56,934 nt of DNA from DASZCR01 sp964246705 (GTDB taxonomy: Bacteria > Acidobacteriota > Blastocatellia > Pyrinomonadales > Pyrinomonadaceae), in assembly GCA_964246705.1 (NCBI GenBank), contig CAXTRQ010000014.1:1-56934 (forward strand), in the 5' to 3' direction. Below, piece by piece: positions 33,014 to 41,269 of this stretch (the stretch's first letter is position 1; each line of letters starts with the position of its first letter). The notes below the pieces were generated by a model, which saw only the letters and a program-made list of their open reading frames with translations, was not told the DNA's origin and made no database searches. A program made the translations under genes and the position numbers.

Positions 33014-34039
33014 ATGACGAAAGCGCAGACATCGCTGGCGAAGCGTTTGACGAATTACGTGCGAGCGTTCGGCGAGCGGCGCGTCGGGGGCGTCGGCGAT
33101 CTCATCGCCGACAGGTTTCTCTACGGTGAGATTAGCCGCGTCTCGCGCGAAGCGCCTGTGCTCATCCTGCGCCATGAACGGACGGAGACAGCGCCGGGCG
33201 GCGCGGCCAACTGCGCCGCTAATCTCGCCGCGCTCGGTGCACAGGTCTCGCTCGTCGGCGTGTTGGGCGAGGACGAGGCCGGTCGTGCTCTGCTCGGCAA
33301 ATTACGCGCGGCGGGTGTTGATTGCGGCCGGGTGCTCACCTCGCGCGAGTTAACGACGACGACGAAAATGCGTATCCTCGCAGGTCAGGCTCACTCCACG
33401 CGCCAACAGGTGATTCGCGTAGATTATGAAGGCGCGCGGCTGGCTGGCGAGGGTGTGCAGGATGAATTGACGGCCCGCCTGCGCGCTGCCCTTCAAACCG
33501 CCGATACAGCTATTGTCTCCGATTACAACTACGGCGTGGCCTGTGAAGGAGCGGTCAATCTTCTGCGTGAAGCGGCGGCGCGGCGGGAGATGCCTGTAGT
33601 CGTGGATTCGCGTTTTCGTTTGCTGGAATTTTCCGGCTTTACGTCGGGCACGCCGAATGAAGACGAGGTGGAGCAGGTTTTGGGCAGACGTTTTGAGACG
33701 ACCGCTGCGCTCGAAGCGGCGGGCAAGGAACTGCGTGCGCGCCTTAATTTCGACGCGCTGCTCATTACGCGCGGCAGTCAGGGAATGCTGCTGGTCGAAG
33801 ACAACGCGGAAGCGCCTCTGCACCTCGAAGCCTTCGGCGCGCGCGAGGCCGTGGACGTGACGGGGGCGGGTGACACCGTTATCGCCACCTATACGCTCGC
33901 GCTCGCTTCGGGCGCGAACGCGCGCGAGGCCGCGCATCTGGCGAATTACGCGGGCGGCCTCGTCGTAATGAAACGTGGCACTGCCTGCGTCATGCCGGAC
34001 GAACTTTTAGCATCGGTCAATCAGGATGCTCAGTTATGA
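33014..34039 (+). CDS. rfaE1: D-glycero-beta-D-manno-heptose-7-phosphate kinase
   Basis: PfkB-family kinase, equal to the N-terminal half of E. coli HldE, phosphorylating heptose-7-phosphate at C1. Segments: VGGVGDLIADRFLYGEISRV near residue 20, TAPGGAANCAANLAALGAQV, STRQQVIRVDYE, FTSGTPNEDEVEQVLG and the catalytic DVTGAGDTVIATYTLALASG near 280. ATG 33014 (MTKAQTSL) is chosen because the longer reading from 32933 crosses the heptad repeat. The adenylyltransferase half is a separate gene at 35294. It overlaps the DUF3810 gene by ATGA. Confidence 0.94.
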   Translation: MTKAQTSLAKRLTNYVRAFGERRVGGVGDLIADRFLYGEISRVSREAPVLILRHERTETAPGGAANCAANLAALGAQVSLVGVLGEDEAGRALLGKLRAAGVDCGRVLTSRELTTTTKMRILAGQAHSTRQQVIRVDYEGARLAGEGVQDELTARLRAALQTADTAIVSDYNYGVACEGAVNLLREAAARREMPVVVDSRFRLLEFSGFTSGTPNEDEVEQVLGRRFETTAALEAAGKELRARLNFDALLITRGSQGMLLVEDNAEAPLHLEAFGAREAVDVTGAGDTVIATYTLALASGANAREAAHLANYAGGLVVMKRGTACVMPDELLASVNQDAQL

Positions 34040-35199
34040 ATTGGAAAGGGGCGGCAACTCAAAACAGCGCGCGCAAGAAATGGTATGCGCGGGTGGTCGC
34101 CCCACTCGTCTTGCTCGTCGCCGTCTGGGGACTGCCTTTGCTGGCCGGTCTCTATCCACAATTCGTCGAGCGCTATTACAGCCGTCGCCTCTACCCGCAC
34201 GTCGAACGCTGGGTCGGTTGGGCGGCGAGCTTCTTCAGCTTTTCGCTCGCAGAGGTCTTGCTCGTCGTGCTGCTCACGTGCATGGGCGTGTGGCTCGCGT
34301 GGATGGCGTACCGGCTCTACCTGCGCCGCCAGCCAGCCCGTCGTCTCCTGCTCTCTGCGCTGACAAACTTATTGTGGGCGTTGGGACTGGTCTCAATGGT
34401 CTTCATGCTGGTCTTCGGTCTCAACTATCAGCGTCAATTGCTGGGCGAGAGCCTGCAACTGGAACAGCGCGACCCCGACACGCAGGAGATGGAAGCCATT
34501 AGCCTGACGATTATCGAGGGCATCAACCGCAATTATACGGAGAGCGGCTTGAGCAGCGATGCCGCGCGGGGCAGCCGGTCGCCGCTGACGCGCACAGAAC
34601 TTTACAAACTTATTGAGGAGGCATACGAGAGCGAACCGCTCTTGCGCGAGATGAGCAGCGACGGCGGGCGCACACCGCCGAAGCCGGTCTACTTTTCCGG
34701 GTTGATGAGCCGCTTCGGAATTTCCGGCATCTACTCGCCTCTCACGGGCGAGCCTAATTACAACTCCCTTCAGCCGGATTGCGATCTTCCCTTCTCCGTC
34801 GCGCACGAGATGGCGCACCAGCGCGGGTTCGCGCGCGAAGCGGAAGCGAACTTCGTCGCCTTCCTCGTCTGCATCAGAGCCTCGCACCCATACGTGCGCT
34901 ACTCCGGCTACCTGCACTCGCTGCGCGTGCTGGGCGTCCTCTACCGTCTCGCGCCGGAGCGTTACCGCGAGATAATCAGGATGCTCGGCGAGGGGGCGCG
35001 CGCCGATTTGAAAGCCCGCGGCTTCTTCTGGGCGCGTTATCTGGGCAGGCTGAGTTCGGTCAGCAATCAACTCAACCATGTCTATCTGAAAGCGAACGGC
35101 ATTAAGTCGGGGGTGAAGAATTATAGCGAGGACGTTTCGCTGATTATCGGTTTTTATCTGAAGCAGCCGAGCGCACTCGCCCCGCCTCTCGCCGATTGA
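34036..35199 (+). CDS. DUF3810 family membrane protein with HExxH zinc-metallopeptidase motif
   Basis: 387 aa. Three membrane segments in the first ~130 residues (VVAPLVLLVAVWGLPLLAG, LAEVLLVVLLTCMGVWLAW, LLWALGLVSMVFMLVFGLNY) followed by a soluble domain with VAHEMAHQRGFAREAEANFV near residue 255: an HExxH helix with a downstream Glu, the gluzincin arrangement. A YFSG..SRFGISGIYSP segment precedes it. Its start overlaps the rfaE1 stop by ATGA and it is inserted between the two halves of HldE, which ties it to envelope biogenesis. Substrate is unknown. Confidence 0.85.
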   Translation: MNWKGAATQNSARKKWYARVVAPLVLLVAVWGLPLLAGLYPQFVERYYSRRLYPHVERWVGWAASFFSFSLAEVLLVVLLTCMGVWLAWMAYRLYLRRQPARRLLLSALTNLLWALGLVSMVFMLVFGLNYQRQLLGESLQLEQRDPDTQEMEAISLTIIEGINRNYTESGLSSDAARGSRSPLTRTELYKLIEEAYESEPLLREMSSDGGRTPPKPVYFSGLMSRFGISGIYSPLTGEPNYNSLQPDCDLPFSVAHEMAHQRGFAREAEANFVAFLVCIRASHPYVRYSGYLHSLRVLGVLYRLAPERYREIIRMLGEGARADLKARGFFWARYLGRLSSVSNQLNHVYLKANGIKSGVKNYSEDVSLIIGFYLKQPSALAPPLAD

Positions 35200-35250
35200 G
35201 CGCGGCGCTGGTATTCTCTGAGGAAAGCGGCGGGCAGCCGGAGCTTTTTA

Positions 35251-35285
35251 TACTGTCACCTGTCGCCCATCACTTGTTGCTCGCT
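35251..35285. repeat. Short heptad-period repeat before rfaE2
   Basis: CTGTCAC, CTGTCGC, CCATCAC, TTGTTGC in 7-base steps; the reverse strand has GTGACAG-like units. Confidence 0.5.
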
Positions 35286-35293
35286 CGTCCGTT

Positions 35294-35803
35294 ATGGCTT
35301 TGAGCGTTGATCCACAGAAACAGGACGCGGCCTCGCGCATTCTCGAACGCAATCGCCTGATTGCGCGCGTTGCCATTGCGCGTAAAAACGGCGCGCGCAT
35401 CGTCTTCGCCAACGGCTGTTTCGACATTCTGCACGTCGGCCACGTTCGCTATCTGGAAGCGGCGCGCGCGCTCGGCGACATGCTCGTCGTCGGCATCAAT
35501 TCGGACGAACAGGTACGCGCGCTCAAAGGCTTGGGGCGACCGTTCGTCCCCGAACGCGAACGCGCCGAAGTAATCGCATCGCTACGCGCCGTTGACCTCG
35601 TGACGATTTTTCAAGAACCGACGGTCGAAGCGTTGCTGCTCGCCATCCGCCCGGACATTCACGCGAAAGGCACGGACTACACCGCCGAGACGGTTCCCGA
35701 ACGCAATGTGGTACGCTCTTACGGCGGGCGCGTCCAAATTGTCGGCGACCCGAAAGACCATTCGAGCACGGAAATGTTGAGGAAACTGACGAGTGACAAA
35801 TGA
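35294..35803 (+). CDS. rfaE2: D-glycero-beta-D-manno-heptose 1-phosphate adenylyltransferase
   Basis: Makes ADP-heptose from heptose-1-phosphate and ATP; equals the C-terminal half of HldE. The nucleotidyltransferase motif is VFANGCFDILHVGHVRYLEA near residue 35 (HxGH), with NSDEQVRALKG, RAEVIASLRAVDLV, IHAKGTDYT and the end GDPKDHSSTEMLRKL. Length 169 aa is normal for the separate form. Its last residues (LTSDK) and stop are read from a heptad repeat. Confidence 0.95.
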   Translation: MALSVDPQKQDAASRILERNRLIARVAIARKNGARIVFANGCFDILHVGHVRYLEAARALGDMLVVGINSDEQVRALKGLGRPFVPERERAEVIASLRAVDLVTIFQEPTVEALLLAIRPDIHAKGTDYTAETVPERNVVRSYGGRVQIVGDPKDHSSTEMLRKLTSDK

Positions 35804-35905
35804 CAAGTGACGAGCCAAACCAAAAGCAGAAATCAGTTATAAGTGGCGAGCCTACATCTTAATGGTCGAGAGTGCGGCTGTCTTTAACTTGTCACTCGTC
35901 ACTGT
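35787..35905. repeat. Heptad-period inverted repeat spanning the rfaE2 stop and the waaC leader
   Basis: GACGAGT, GACAAAT, GACAAGT, GACGAGC at 35788-35815, with the opposed arm CTTGTCA, CTCGTCA at 35888-35901. The rfaE2 stop TGA (35801-35803) is one of the recurring TGA triplets. Confidence 0.85.
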
Positions 35906-35909
35906 TTTT

Positions 35910-37004
35910 ATGAAGATTTTAATCGTCAAACTCGGAAGCATCGGAGACATCGTTCACACTCTACCCAGCGTGGCCGCGATCCGGCGCGCATGTCCGAGGG
36001 CGGAAATTTCGTGGGTCGTCGAGCGGCGAGCGGCGGAAATTCTACGGGACAACCCGTTGCTGAATCGTCTCATCGAAGTGGACACGAAGGCTCTGAGGCG
36101 CTGGCCGGTGTCTGGGGAGACGCTGCTGACACCGCGTCAGCAGTTGCGTCGGCTACGCGCCTCAGCCTTCGATATTGCGATAGACTTTCAGGGACTTCTC
36201 AAATCCGCCGCTATCGCCAAGTTCTCAGGTGCGCCACGCCGCTACGGTTTCGCGCGCGAGCATTTGCGTGAACCCGCCAGCCGCTTTCTCTTAACCGACA
36301 CCGTCCGCGTGCCGGCCCCCGTCCACGTCATCAGAAAAAATCTCGCGCTCGCCGCTGGTGCGCTCAAGATTTCAGTGCCGTCGGAGGCGCATGATTTCTC
36401 GTTCCCCGTCGGAATTTCGTGCGCGCATGAGTCGGAAGCTTTCGCGGCTATGGCGCGCGTCGGCGAGCAATTTGCGATTTTGAATCCGGGCGGCGGCTGG
36501 CCGACAAAACTCTGGAGCGCCGAACGCTTCGGTTCGCTCGCCGAGGCGCTGCTGCGGAACCACGGCCTTCGTTCCATCGTCACATACGGGCCGGGCGAGC
36601 GCGAACTGGCCGAGGCGGTGACGAAGGCGAGTCACGCGGGCGCGACAGTTGCTCTCAATCCTTCACTGAAAGGTTTCTACGCGCTGGCTCGTCTCGCTTC
36701 TGTTTATGTGGGCGGCGATACGGGGCCGACGCACCTCGCGGTCGCGGCGGGCACGCCCGTCGTCGGGCTGTTCGGCCCGACCGAATGGTGGCGCAACGGC
36801 AGCCCACGCGGCGAAGATATTTGCGTCGAGCGCGAAGACATCCATTGTCGGACGGATTGTCACAGGCGTGCCTGCTCAAACTGGATTTGCATGGACATCG
36901 GAGTTGAGCGCGTCTTGGCGGCGGTCGGCGAAAGATTGCGGCGCGCGCAAGCGGCGCGCGTAGCAACTCCGGCGCAGACTGTAGAGGTGCGTGCCGGTGC
37001 GTAG
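35910..37004 (+). CDS. waaC: Lipopolysaccharide heptosyltransferase I
   Basis: GT9-family transferase that adds the first heptose to Kdo of the LPS core. Begins MKILIVKLGSIGDIVHTLPS, with ISWVVERRAAEIL, FDIAIDFQGLLKSA, ILNPGGGWPTKLWSAERFG and VGGDTGPTHLAVAAGTPVVG then FGPTEWWRNG. ATG 35910 is chosen over 35862, whose added residues come from the heptad repeat. It overlaps the following methyltransferase gene by 14 bases. Length 364 aa is usual. Confidence 0.93.
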   Translation: MKILIVKLGSIGDIVHTLPSVAAIRRACPRAEISWVVERRAAEILRDNPLLNRLIEVDTKALRRWPVSGETLLTPRQQLRRLRASAFDIAIDFQGLLKSAAIAKFSGAPRRYGFAREHLREPASRFLLTDTVRVPAPVHVIRKNLALAAGALKISVPSEAHDFSFPVGISCAHESEAFAAMARVGEQFAILNPGGGWPTKLWSAERFGSLAEALLRNHGLRSIVTYGPGERELAEAVTKASHAGATVALNPSLKGFYALARLASVYVGGDTGPTHLAVAAGTPVVGLFGPTEWWRNGSPRGEDICVEREDIHCRTDCHRRACSNWICMDIGVERVLAAVGERLRRAQAARVATPAQTVEVRAGA

Positions 37005-37590
37005 GGGCGGGACGTGGGTACAGCGTTGGCGCGTGCCGCTCGGATTTCTGATCGGCGCAATCTTCATCGCGCTGGCGCGGCCTGAACTCCTGACGCTCGC
37101 CATCGGCGGCGGCGTCGCTCTGCTCGGACTGCTCGTGCGCGCTTGGGCTTCCGGCCACATCCGCAAGAATGACCGCTTGGCAATCTCCGGCCCTTACGCT
37201 CACACGCGCAACCCGCTCTATTTCGGCAGCTTTCTTTTAGGCTTGGGATTCACAGTCGCCGCCGGGCAGCCGAGACTGCTCGGCGGCGCATGGGCAACCG
37301 TGTTCTTCGGCGGGCTGTTCGCAGCCTTCTTTTTAGGCATCTATTTGCCCGTCATGCGCGTCGAAGCCGCGACGCTTGCCGAACTTTTCGGCGACGAATA
37401 CGCAGCTTACGCGCGCGCCGTCCCGCTCTTTTTTCCGCGCCTGACGCCGTATAGCAACGAGGCTGGCGTGCGCGTGAGGTTCGATGCCAGCCTGTACATG
37501 CGTTATCGCGAATATCGCGCCGCGCTCGGACTCCTGCTCGCGTGGGGCGTGCTGACCTTGAAGGCCGTGCTGGCAAGTTGGCCGAACTGA
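36991..37590 (+). CDS. Membrane methyltransferase of the isoprenylcysteine carboxyl methyltransferase (ICMT/PEMT) type
   Basis: A 199-residue polytopic protein with hydrophobic segments VPLGFLIGAIFIALA, LLTLAIGGGVALLGLLV, FLLGLGFTVAAG and FFGGLFAAFFLGIYLPVM. The SAM-binding signature of this family is present: GPYAHTRNPLYFGSFLLGLG, and LFGDEYAAYARAVPLFFP. It would methylate a lipid or prenyl substrate in the membrane. GTG 36991 (or 36997) lies inside the waaC end, implying translational coupling within the LPS operon. Confidence 0.85.
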   Translation: MPVRRGGTWVQRWRVPLGFLIGAIFIALARPELLTLAIGGGVALLGLLVRAWASGHIRKNDRLAISGPYAHTRNPLYFGSFLLGLGFTVAAGQPRLLGGAWATVFFGGLFAAFFLGIYLPVMRVEAATLAELFGDEYAAYARAVPLFFPRLTPYSNEAGVRVRFDASLYMRYREYRAALGLLLAWGVLTLKAVLASWPN

Positions 37591-37612
37591 TTTCCCGAAA
37601 TGAGTTTTTCTG

Positions 37613-38506
37613 ATGAAGCTTCGTAGATTTTCGATGACGTTGATTGTGGCTGCCGCGCTTCTCTTCTGCGCGGGAGTCTTAACCATCCACGCTGCAACGA
37701 TTGCAACGGAGTCGCTCGAACGCCCGCGCAAAGATGCGCCCGCGCCGTTCCCCTTCGAGCCGACCGAGCAGCTTATCTACGAAGCCGAATTTTCCAAACT
37801 CCTGCTGCGCGGCATCAAGATCGCCGAGTTCAAATTCACGGCAGGCCGCGCGCCCGCCGTCGCCGACGCTCAAACGCAGACGAGCGCCAGCGCATCGAAA
37901 GTTGCGTCAGTTCCACTTCTCTTCGTCGGCGACATCGAATCGAAAGGCTGGTTTCGCAAACTCTTCGGCATCAATTTTCACTACCGCGTCGAATCCACGG
38001 TCGAGTCGGATTCTTTCGCCGTGCTACGCACGACCAAGTTGGACGAACAGGGCAAGCGCGTGCGGACGAGCGAGGCCATCTTCGACCGCGCCGAAAACAA
38101 GGTCGCGTGGACGGAGCGCGACCCGAACAATTCCCAGCGCCCCCCGCGCATCGTGACCAATCCGCTCGGCGGCGCGATGCACGACATTATCTCGGCTATC
38201 TATTTCCTGCGGACGCAACCGCTCGCGCCGGGCAAGACTTTCGATCTTGTCCTGAGCGATTCCGGCCAGATTTATCATGTGCCCGCGACCGTCTCGGCGG
38301 AAAAGAAGAAGATGAAAAGCTTGCTCGGCAAAGTCCCGGTCGTGCGTGTTGACGTTGCGCTGTTCGGCGACAACCGACCCGTCGAAGGCAAAGGCCAGAT
38401 GTCCATGTGGGTCACGGACGACACACGCCGCTTGCCCGTCCGCGCTAAAATATCGAGCGACCTCGGCACGCTCGACATCACCCTTAAAAACATCAAAACA
38501 AAATAG
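37613..38506 (+). CDS. DUF3108 family secreted protein
   Basis: 297 aa with a signal peptide (TLIVAAALLFCAGVLTIHAA). The mature protein is mainly beta-strand: FEPTEQLIYEAEFSKLLLRG, HYRVESTVESDSFAVLRTTK, VTNPLGGAMHDIISAIYFLR, VEGKGQMSMWVTDDTRRLPV, ending LGTLDITLKNIK. This matches DUF3108, an envelope family whose members are periplasmic and beta-rich and whose biochemical role is unsettled. It is the last gene of the heptose cluster, 22 bases after the methyltransferase. The spacer downstream contains an inverted repeat broken by a scaffold gap. Confidence 0.88.
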   Translation: MKLRRFSMTLIVAAALLFCAGVLTIHAATIATESLERPRKDAPAPFPFEPTEQLIYEAEFSKLLLRGIKIAEFKFTAGRAPAVADAQTQTSASASKVASVPLLFVGDIESKGWFRKLFGINFHYRVESTVESDSFAVLRTTKLDEQGKRVRTSEAIFDRAENKVAWTERDPNNSQRPPRIVTNPLGGAMHDIISAIYFLRTQPLAPGKTFDLVLSDSGQIYHVPATVSAEKKKMKSLLGKVPVVRVDVALFGDNRPVEGKGQMSMWVTDDTRRLPVRAKISSDLGTLDITLKNIKTK

Positions 38507-38786
38507 CAGTTCCGGCAAAGCAACTCATCTCTTCTTTGCGACTTGTGGGGGGGGGGGGGGGGGGGGGGGGTGTTATTAGTTAGAAAAAAATAATANNNNN
38601 NNNNNAAACTTAATTCTTACCGAAGAAAAAGTTTCGCGCCCGAGACGCCAAGTCGCAAAGAAGGCTTATGACTCGTCTGCTATCTTGATGTTTCAGAAAT
38701 TGAACGGTAAGGTGTCGGGGAATCCTTCCTCGATAAATTTAAGAGGCTACGAGTTTTCACGCACAGGATAGCCGGAGCGATTTTTG
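38507..38786. other. Intergenic region with interrupted inverted repeat, poly-G tract and scaffold gap
   Basis: CTTCTTTGCGACTTG (38531-38545) and its exact reverse complement (38649-38663) enclose a run of 24 G (38547-38570), an AT-rich scrap and 10 N (38596-38605). The poly-G is more likely a sequencing artefact than biology. From 38670 to 38786 a leader for the GH57 gene remains, with GGAG eight or nine bases before its ATG. Confidence 0.7.
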
Positions 38787-41258
38787 ATGTCGACAGCGTT
38801 GGTCATACACGGCCATTTTTATCAACCGCCGCGCGAGAATCCTTGGACGCAGATGATTGACCGCGAGGCGTCGGCGTGTCCCTTCCACGATTGGAACGAA
38901 CGAATTCACAGCGAATGTTATCGCCCGAACGCCTACGCACGCATCGTTGACTCATACGGGCGCGTCGAACGCATCATCAACAACTACGCCAACATCAGTT
39001 TCAATTTTGGCCCGACGCTTCTCTCTTGGCTCGAACGCCGACACCCTTCGACCTACGCGCGCATCATCGAAGCCGACCGCGTGAGTGTCCTTTCGCGCAA
39101 CGGGCACGGCAACGCCATCGCGCAAGGTTATCATCACGCCATCATGCCTCTGTGCAACGTGCGCGACCAACTGACGCAGGTGCGCTGGGGCGTCGGCGAT
39201 TTCCGTTATCGGTTCGGGCGTGAACCCGAATCGCTCTGGCTGCCGGAAACCGCCTGTAACGACGAGACGCTCGGCTTATTGATTGACGAAGGACTCAAGT
39301 ACGTCATCCTCTCGCCGCATCAGGCCGAGCGTGTGCGCCTCTTAGGCGCGAGCGTGTGGCAGAGCGTGATTGACGGCGGAGTTGTCCCAAGCGTTCCCTA
39401 TAAATATTTTCACCGCGACGGCTCAGGCCGCTCGCTCGCCATTTTTTTCTACGACGGGCTAATCTCAAAATCCATCGCCTTCGACGGTCTGCTCGGTTCG
39501 AGTCACATGCTCATTGACCGCTGCGAGCGCGCCGCCGCCGGAGGCCATGCGCCGCTCGTTCACGTCGCAACCGACGGCGAATCTTATGGCCATCATTTTC
39601 ACTTCGGCGACCGCTGCCTCGCCTACGCCCTCGAAGCGGAGGCGGCAGCGCATGGCCTGCGCGTGACAAATTACGGCGAGTTTTTGGCCGCGAACCCGCC
39701 CACGCGGGAGGCCGAAATCAAGAACGGGCCGGAGGGTGAAGGCACTGCATGGAGTTGCGCGCATGGGGTGGGGCGTTGGGCGCGCGATTGCAGTTGCCAT
39801 GCGGGCGCGCAGGAGGATTGGAATCAGAAATGGCGCGAGCCTTTGCGCGCGGCGCTCAACATTTTGCGCGACGATGCTGCATCGAAATTTGAAAGCGCGG
39901 GAGGCGAACTGCTGCGCGACCCTTGGGCGGCGCGCGACGATTACATTGAACTGCTCGTCCGACCCGAAGCCCGGCGCGAGGATTTCCTGCGCCGCCATGC
40001 GTCGAGAGTTTTGAATGATTCGCAACAGGTTCGCGCGTTGTCGCTGCTTGAACTGCAACGTCATGCGTTGGTCATGTATACGAGTTGCGGCTGGTTCTTC
40101 AACGACATTTCGGGGCTTGAGACGGTGCAAGTTCTGCGTTATGCGGGGCGCGCGCTCGAACTGTCGGAAGAACTTGAACTCGATGCACCGCGCGCGCAGT
40201 TTCTCGACGCGCTCGCCGAAGCCGAGAGCAACGTCGCGGAGATGGGCAACGGCGCAGACATCTTTCTGCGCGCCGTCGAGAGGTCGCGCGTTACGCCGCG
40301 CCGTGTCGCCGCGCATGTCGCCATCTCAAATTTCGTTGACCACTCCGACGCCAACGACCACACGGGTGAGGCCGCCGGTTATACGCTCCACACAGAAAAG
40401 TTTCGCAAACAGCGGCACGGGCGCGTGATGCTTGCGACCGCGCATCTCTCGCTCGAATCGAACGCGACGGGAAGGCTCCACGATTACGCGCTGGCAGCAA
40501 TTCATTTCGGCGATGTGGATTATTACTGCGCCGTCAAGCCGTTCGCCGGAGAGCAGGAGTTTGACGAAGCGACGGGGAAACTCTGGACGCAGTTTCGCAC
40601 CGCCTCGCTTCCCGTGATGCTCAGGCTCGCGCAAGCAGAGTTCGGCCCTGACGAGTACGGCATCGAGCATCTACTGCCGCAGGAGCGCGAGCGCATTTCC
40701 GAGGCGATCTTCGGCAACATGGTCGAGCGTTACATGGAGCAGTACGAATTTCTTTACGAAGAGAATCGCCGCGTCATCGAAGTTTTGCAGGAGGCTGGTT
40801 TCGACTTGCCTCAACAGTTGCGTGTGGCGGCGGAGTTTACCGTGGCGCACCGTTTCGAGAAAGAGTTGCGACAGCAAGCGACGCAAGCGGGCGCGGGCAA
40901 TTACCGGGAGGCGTTCGCGCTGGCGGAAGAGGCTGTGCGACTCGGCCTGAGTTTCAAACGCACGGCGATCAATAAACTGTTTGAAGCGACCGTCACGCGG
41001 CTCGTCGGCTTCACCGTCGTTCATCCTTCGGCTGAGAATTTCCAATCATCATTGACGCTCATCGCGCTCGCCAAAAAGTTGAGCCTTGAGGCTAATCTCG
41101 AAAGGGCGCAGGAGGCTATCTATCGAGCCTTGCAGAGCGCGCCGTCAATTTCCGAAGAGATGCGCGAACTGGCCGTCGTGCTCGGACTCGCGCCGCCCGT
41201 CTCGATCCCTGCGACGCCCCAACAGGTGACGGACGACCTCGAAGTTTCGTTACGATAG
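38787..41258 (+). CDS. Glycoside hydrolase family 57 protein with C-terminal DUF3536 domain
   Basis: An 823-residue cytoplasmic alpha-glucan-active enzyme. The GH57 barrel begins TALVIHGHFYQPPRENPW; probable catalytic residues are the Glu in SLWLPETACNDE near 153 and the Asp in HVATDGESYGHHF near 260. Between them is YVILSPHQAERVR. The second half is the helical DUF3536 domain (DPWAARDDYIELLV, WFFNDISGLETVQ, GRALELSEELELD). Exact activity (amylase, 4-alpha-glucanotransferase or other) is not known for this subfamily. ATG 38787 follows a GGAG. It heads a closely packed set with glgB, a DUF4912 gene and a second GH57. Confidence 0.9.
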   Translation: MSTALVIHGHFYQPPRENPWTQMIDREASACPFHDWNERIHSECYRPNAYARIVDSYGRVERIINNYANISFNFGPTLLSWLERRHPSTYARIIEADRVSVLSRNGHGNAIAQGYHHAIMPLCNVRDQLTQVRWGVGDFRYRFGREPESLWLPETACNDETLGLLIDEGLKYVILSPHQAERVRLLGASVWQSVIDGGVVPSVPYKYFHRDGSGRSLAIFFYDGLISKSIAFDGLLGSSHMLIDRCERAAAGGHAPLVHVATDGESYGHHFHFGDRCLAYALEAEAAAHGLRVTNYGEFLAANPPTREAEIKNGPEGEGTAWSCAHGVGRWARDCSCHAGAQEDWNQKWREPLRAALNILRDDAASKFESAGGELLRDPWAARDDYIELLVRPEARREDFLRRHASRVLNDSQQVRALSLLELQRHALVMYTSCGWFFNDISGLETVQVLRYAGRALELSEELELDAPRAQFLDALAEAESNVAEMGNGADIFLRAVERSRVTPRRVAAHVAISNFVDHSDANDHTGEAAGYTLHTEKFRKQRHGRVMLATAHLSLESNATGRLHDYALAAIHFGDVDYYCAVKPFAGEQEFDEATGKLWTQFRTASLPVMLRLAQAEFGPDEYGIEHLLPQERERISEAIFGNMVERYMEQYEFLYEENRRVIEVLQEAGFDLPQQLRVAAEFTVAHRFEKELRQQATQAGAGNYREAFALAEEAVRLGLSFKRTAINKLFEATVTRLVGFTVVHPSAENFQSSLTLIALAKKLSLEANLERAQEAIYRALQSAPSISEEMRELAVVLGLAPPVSIPATPQQVTDDLEVSLR

Positions 41259-41269
41259 AGAGCAACATC

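Noticed and set aside
38547..38570. Poly-G tract as a possible G-quadruplex or phase-variable repeat
   Set aside because: It adjoins an assembly gap and interrupts an otherwise perfect inverted repeat; a sequencing artefact explains it better.
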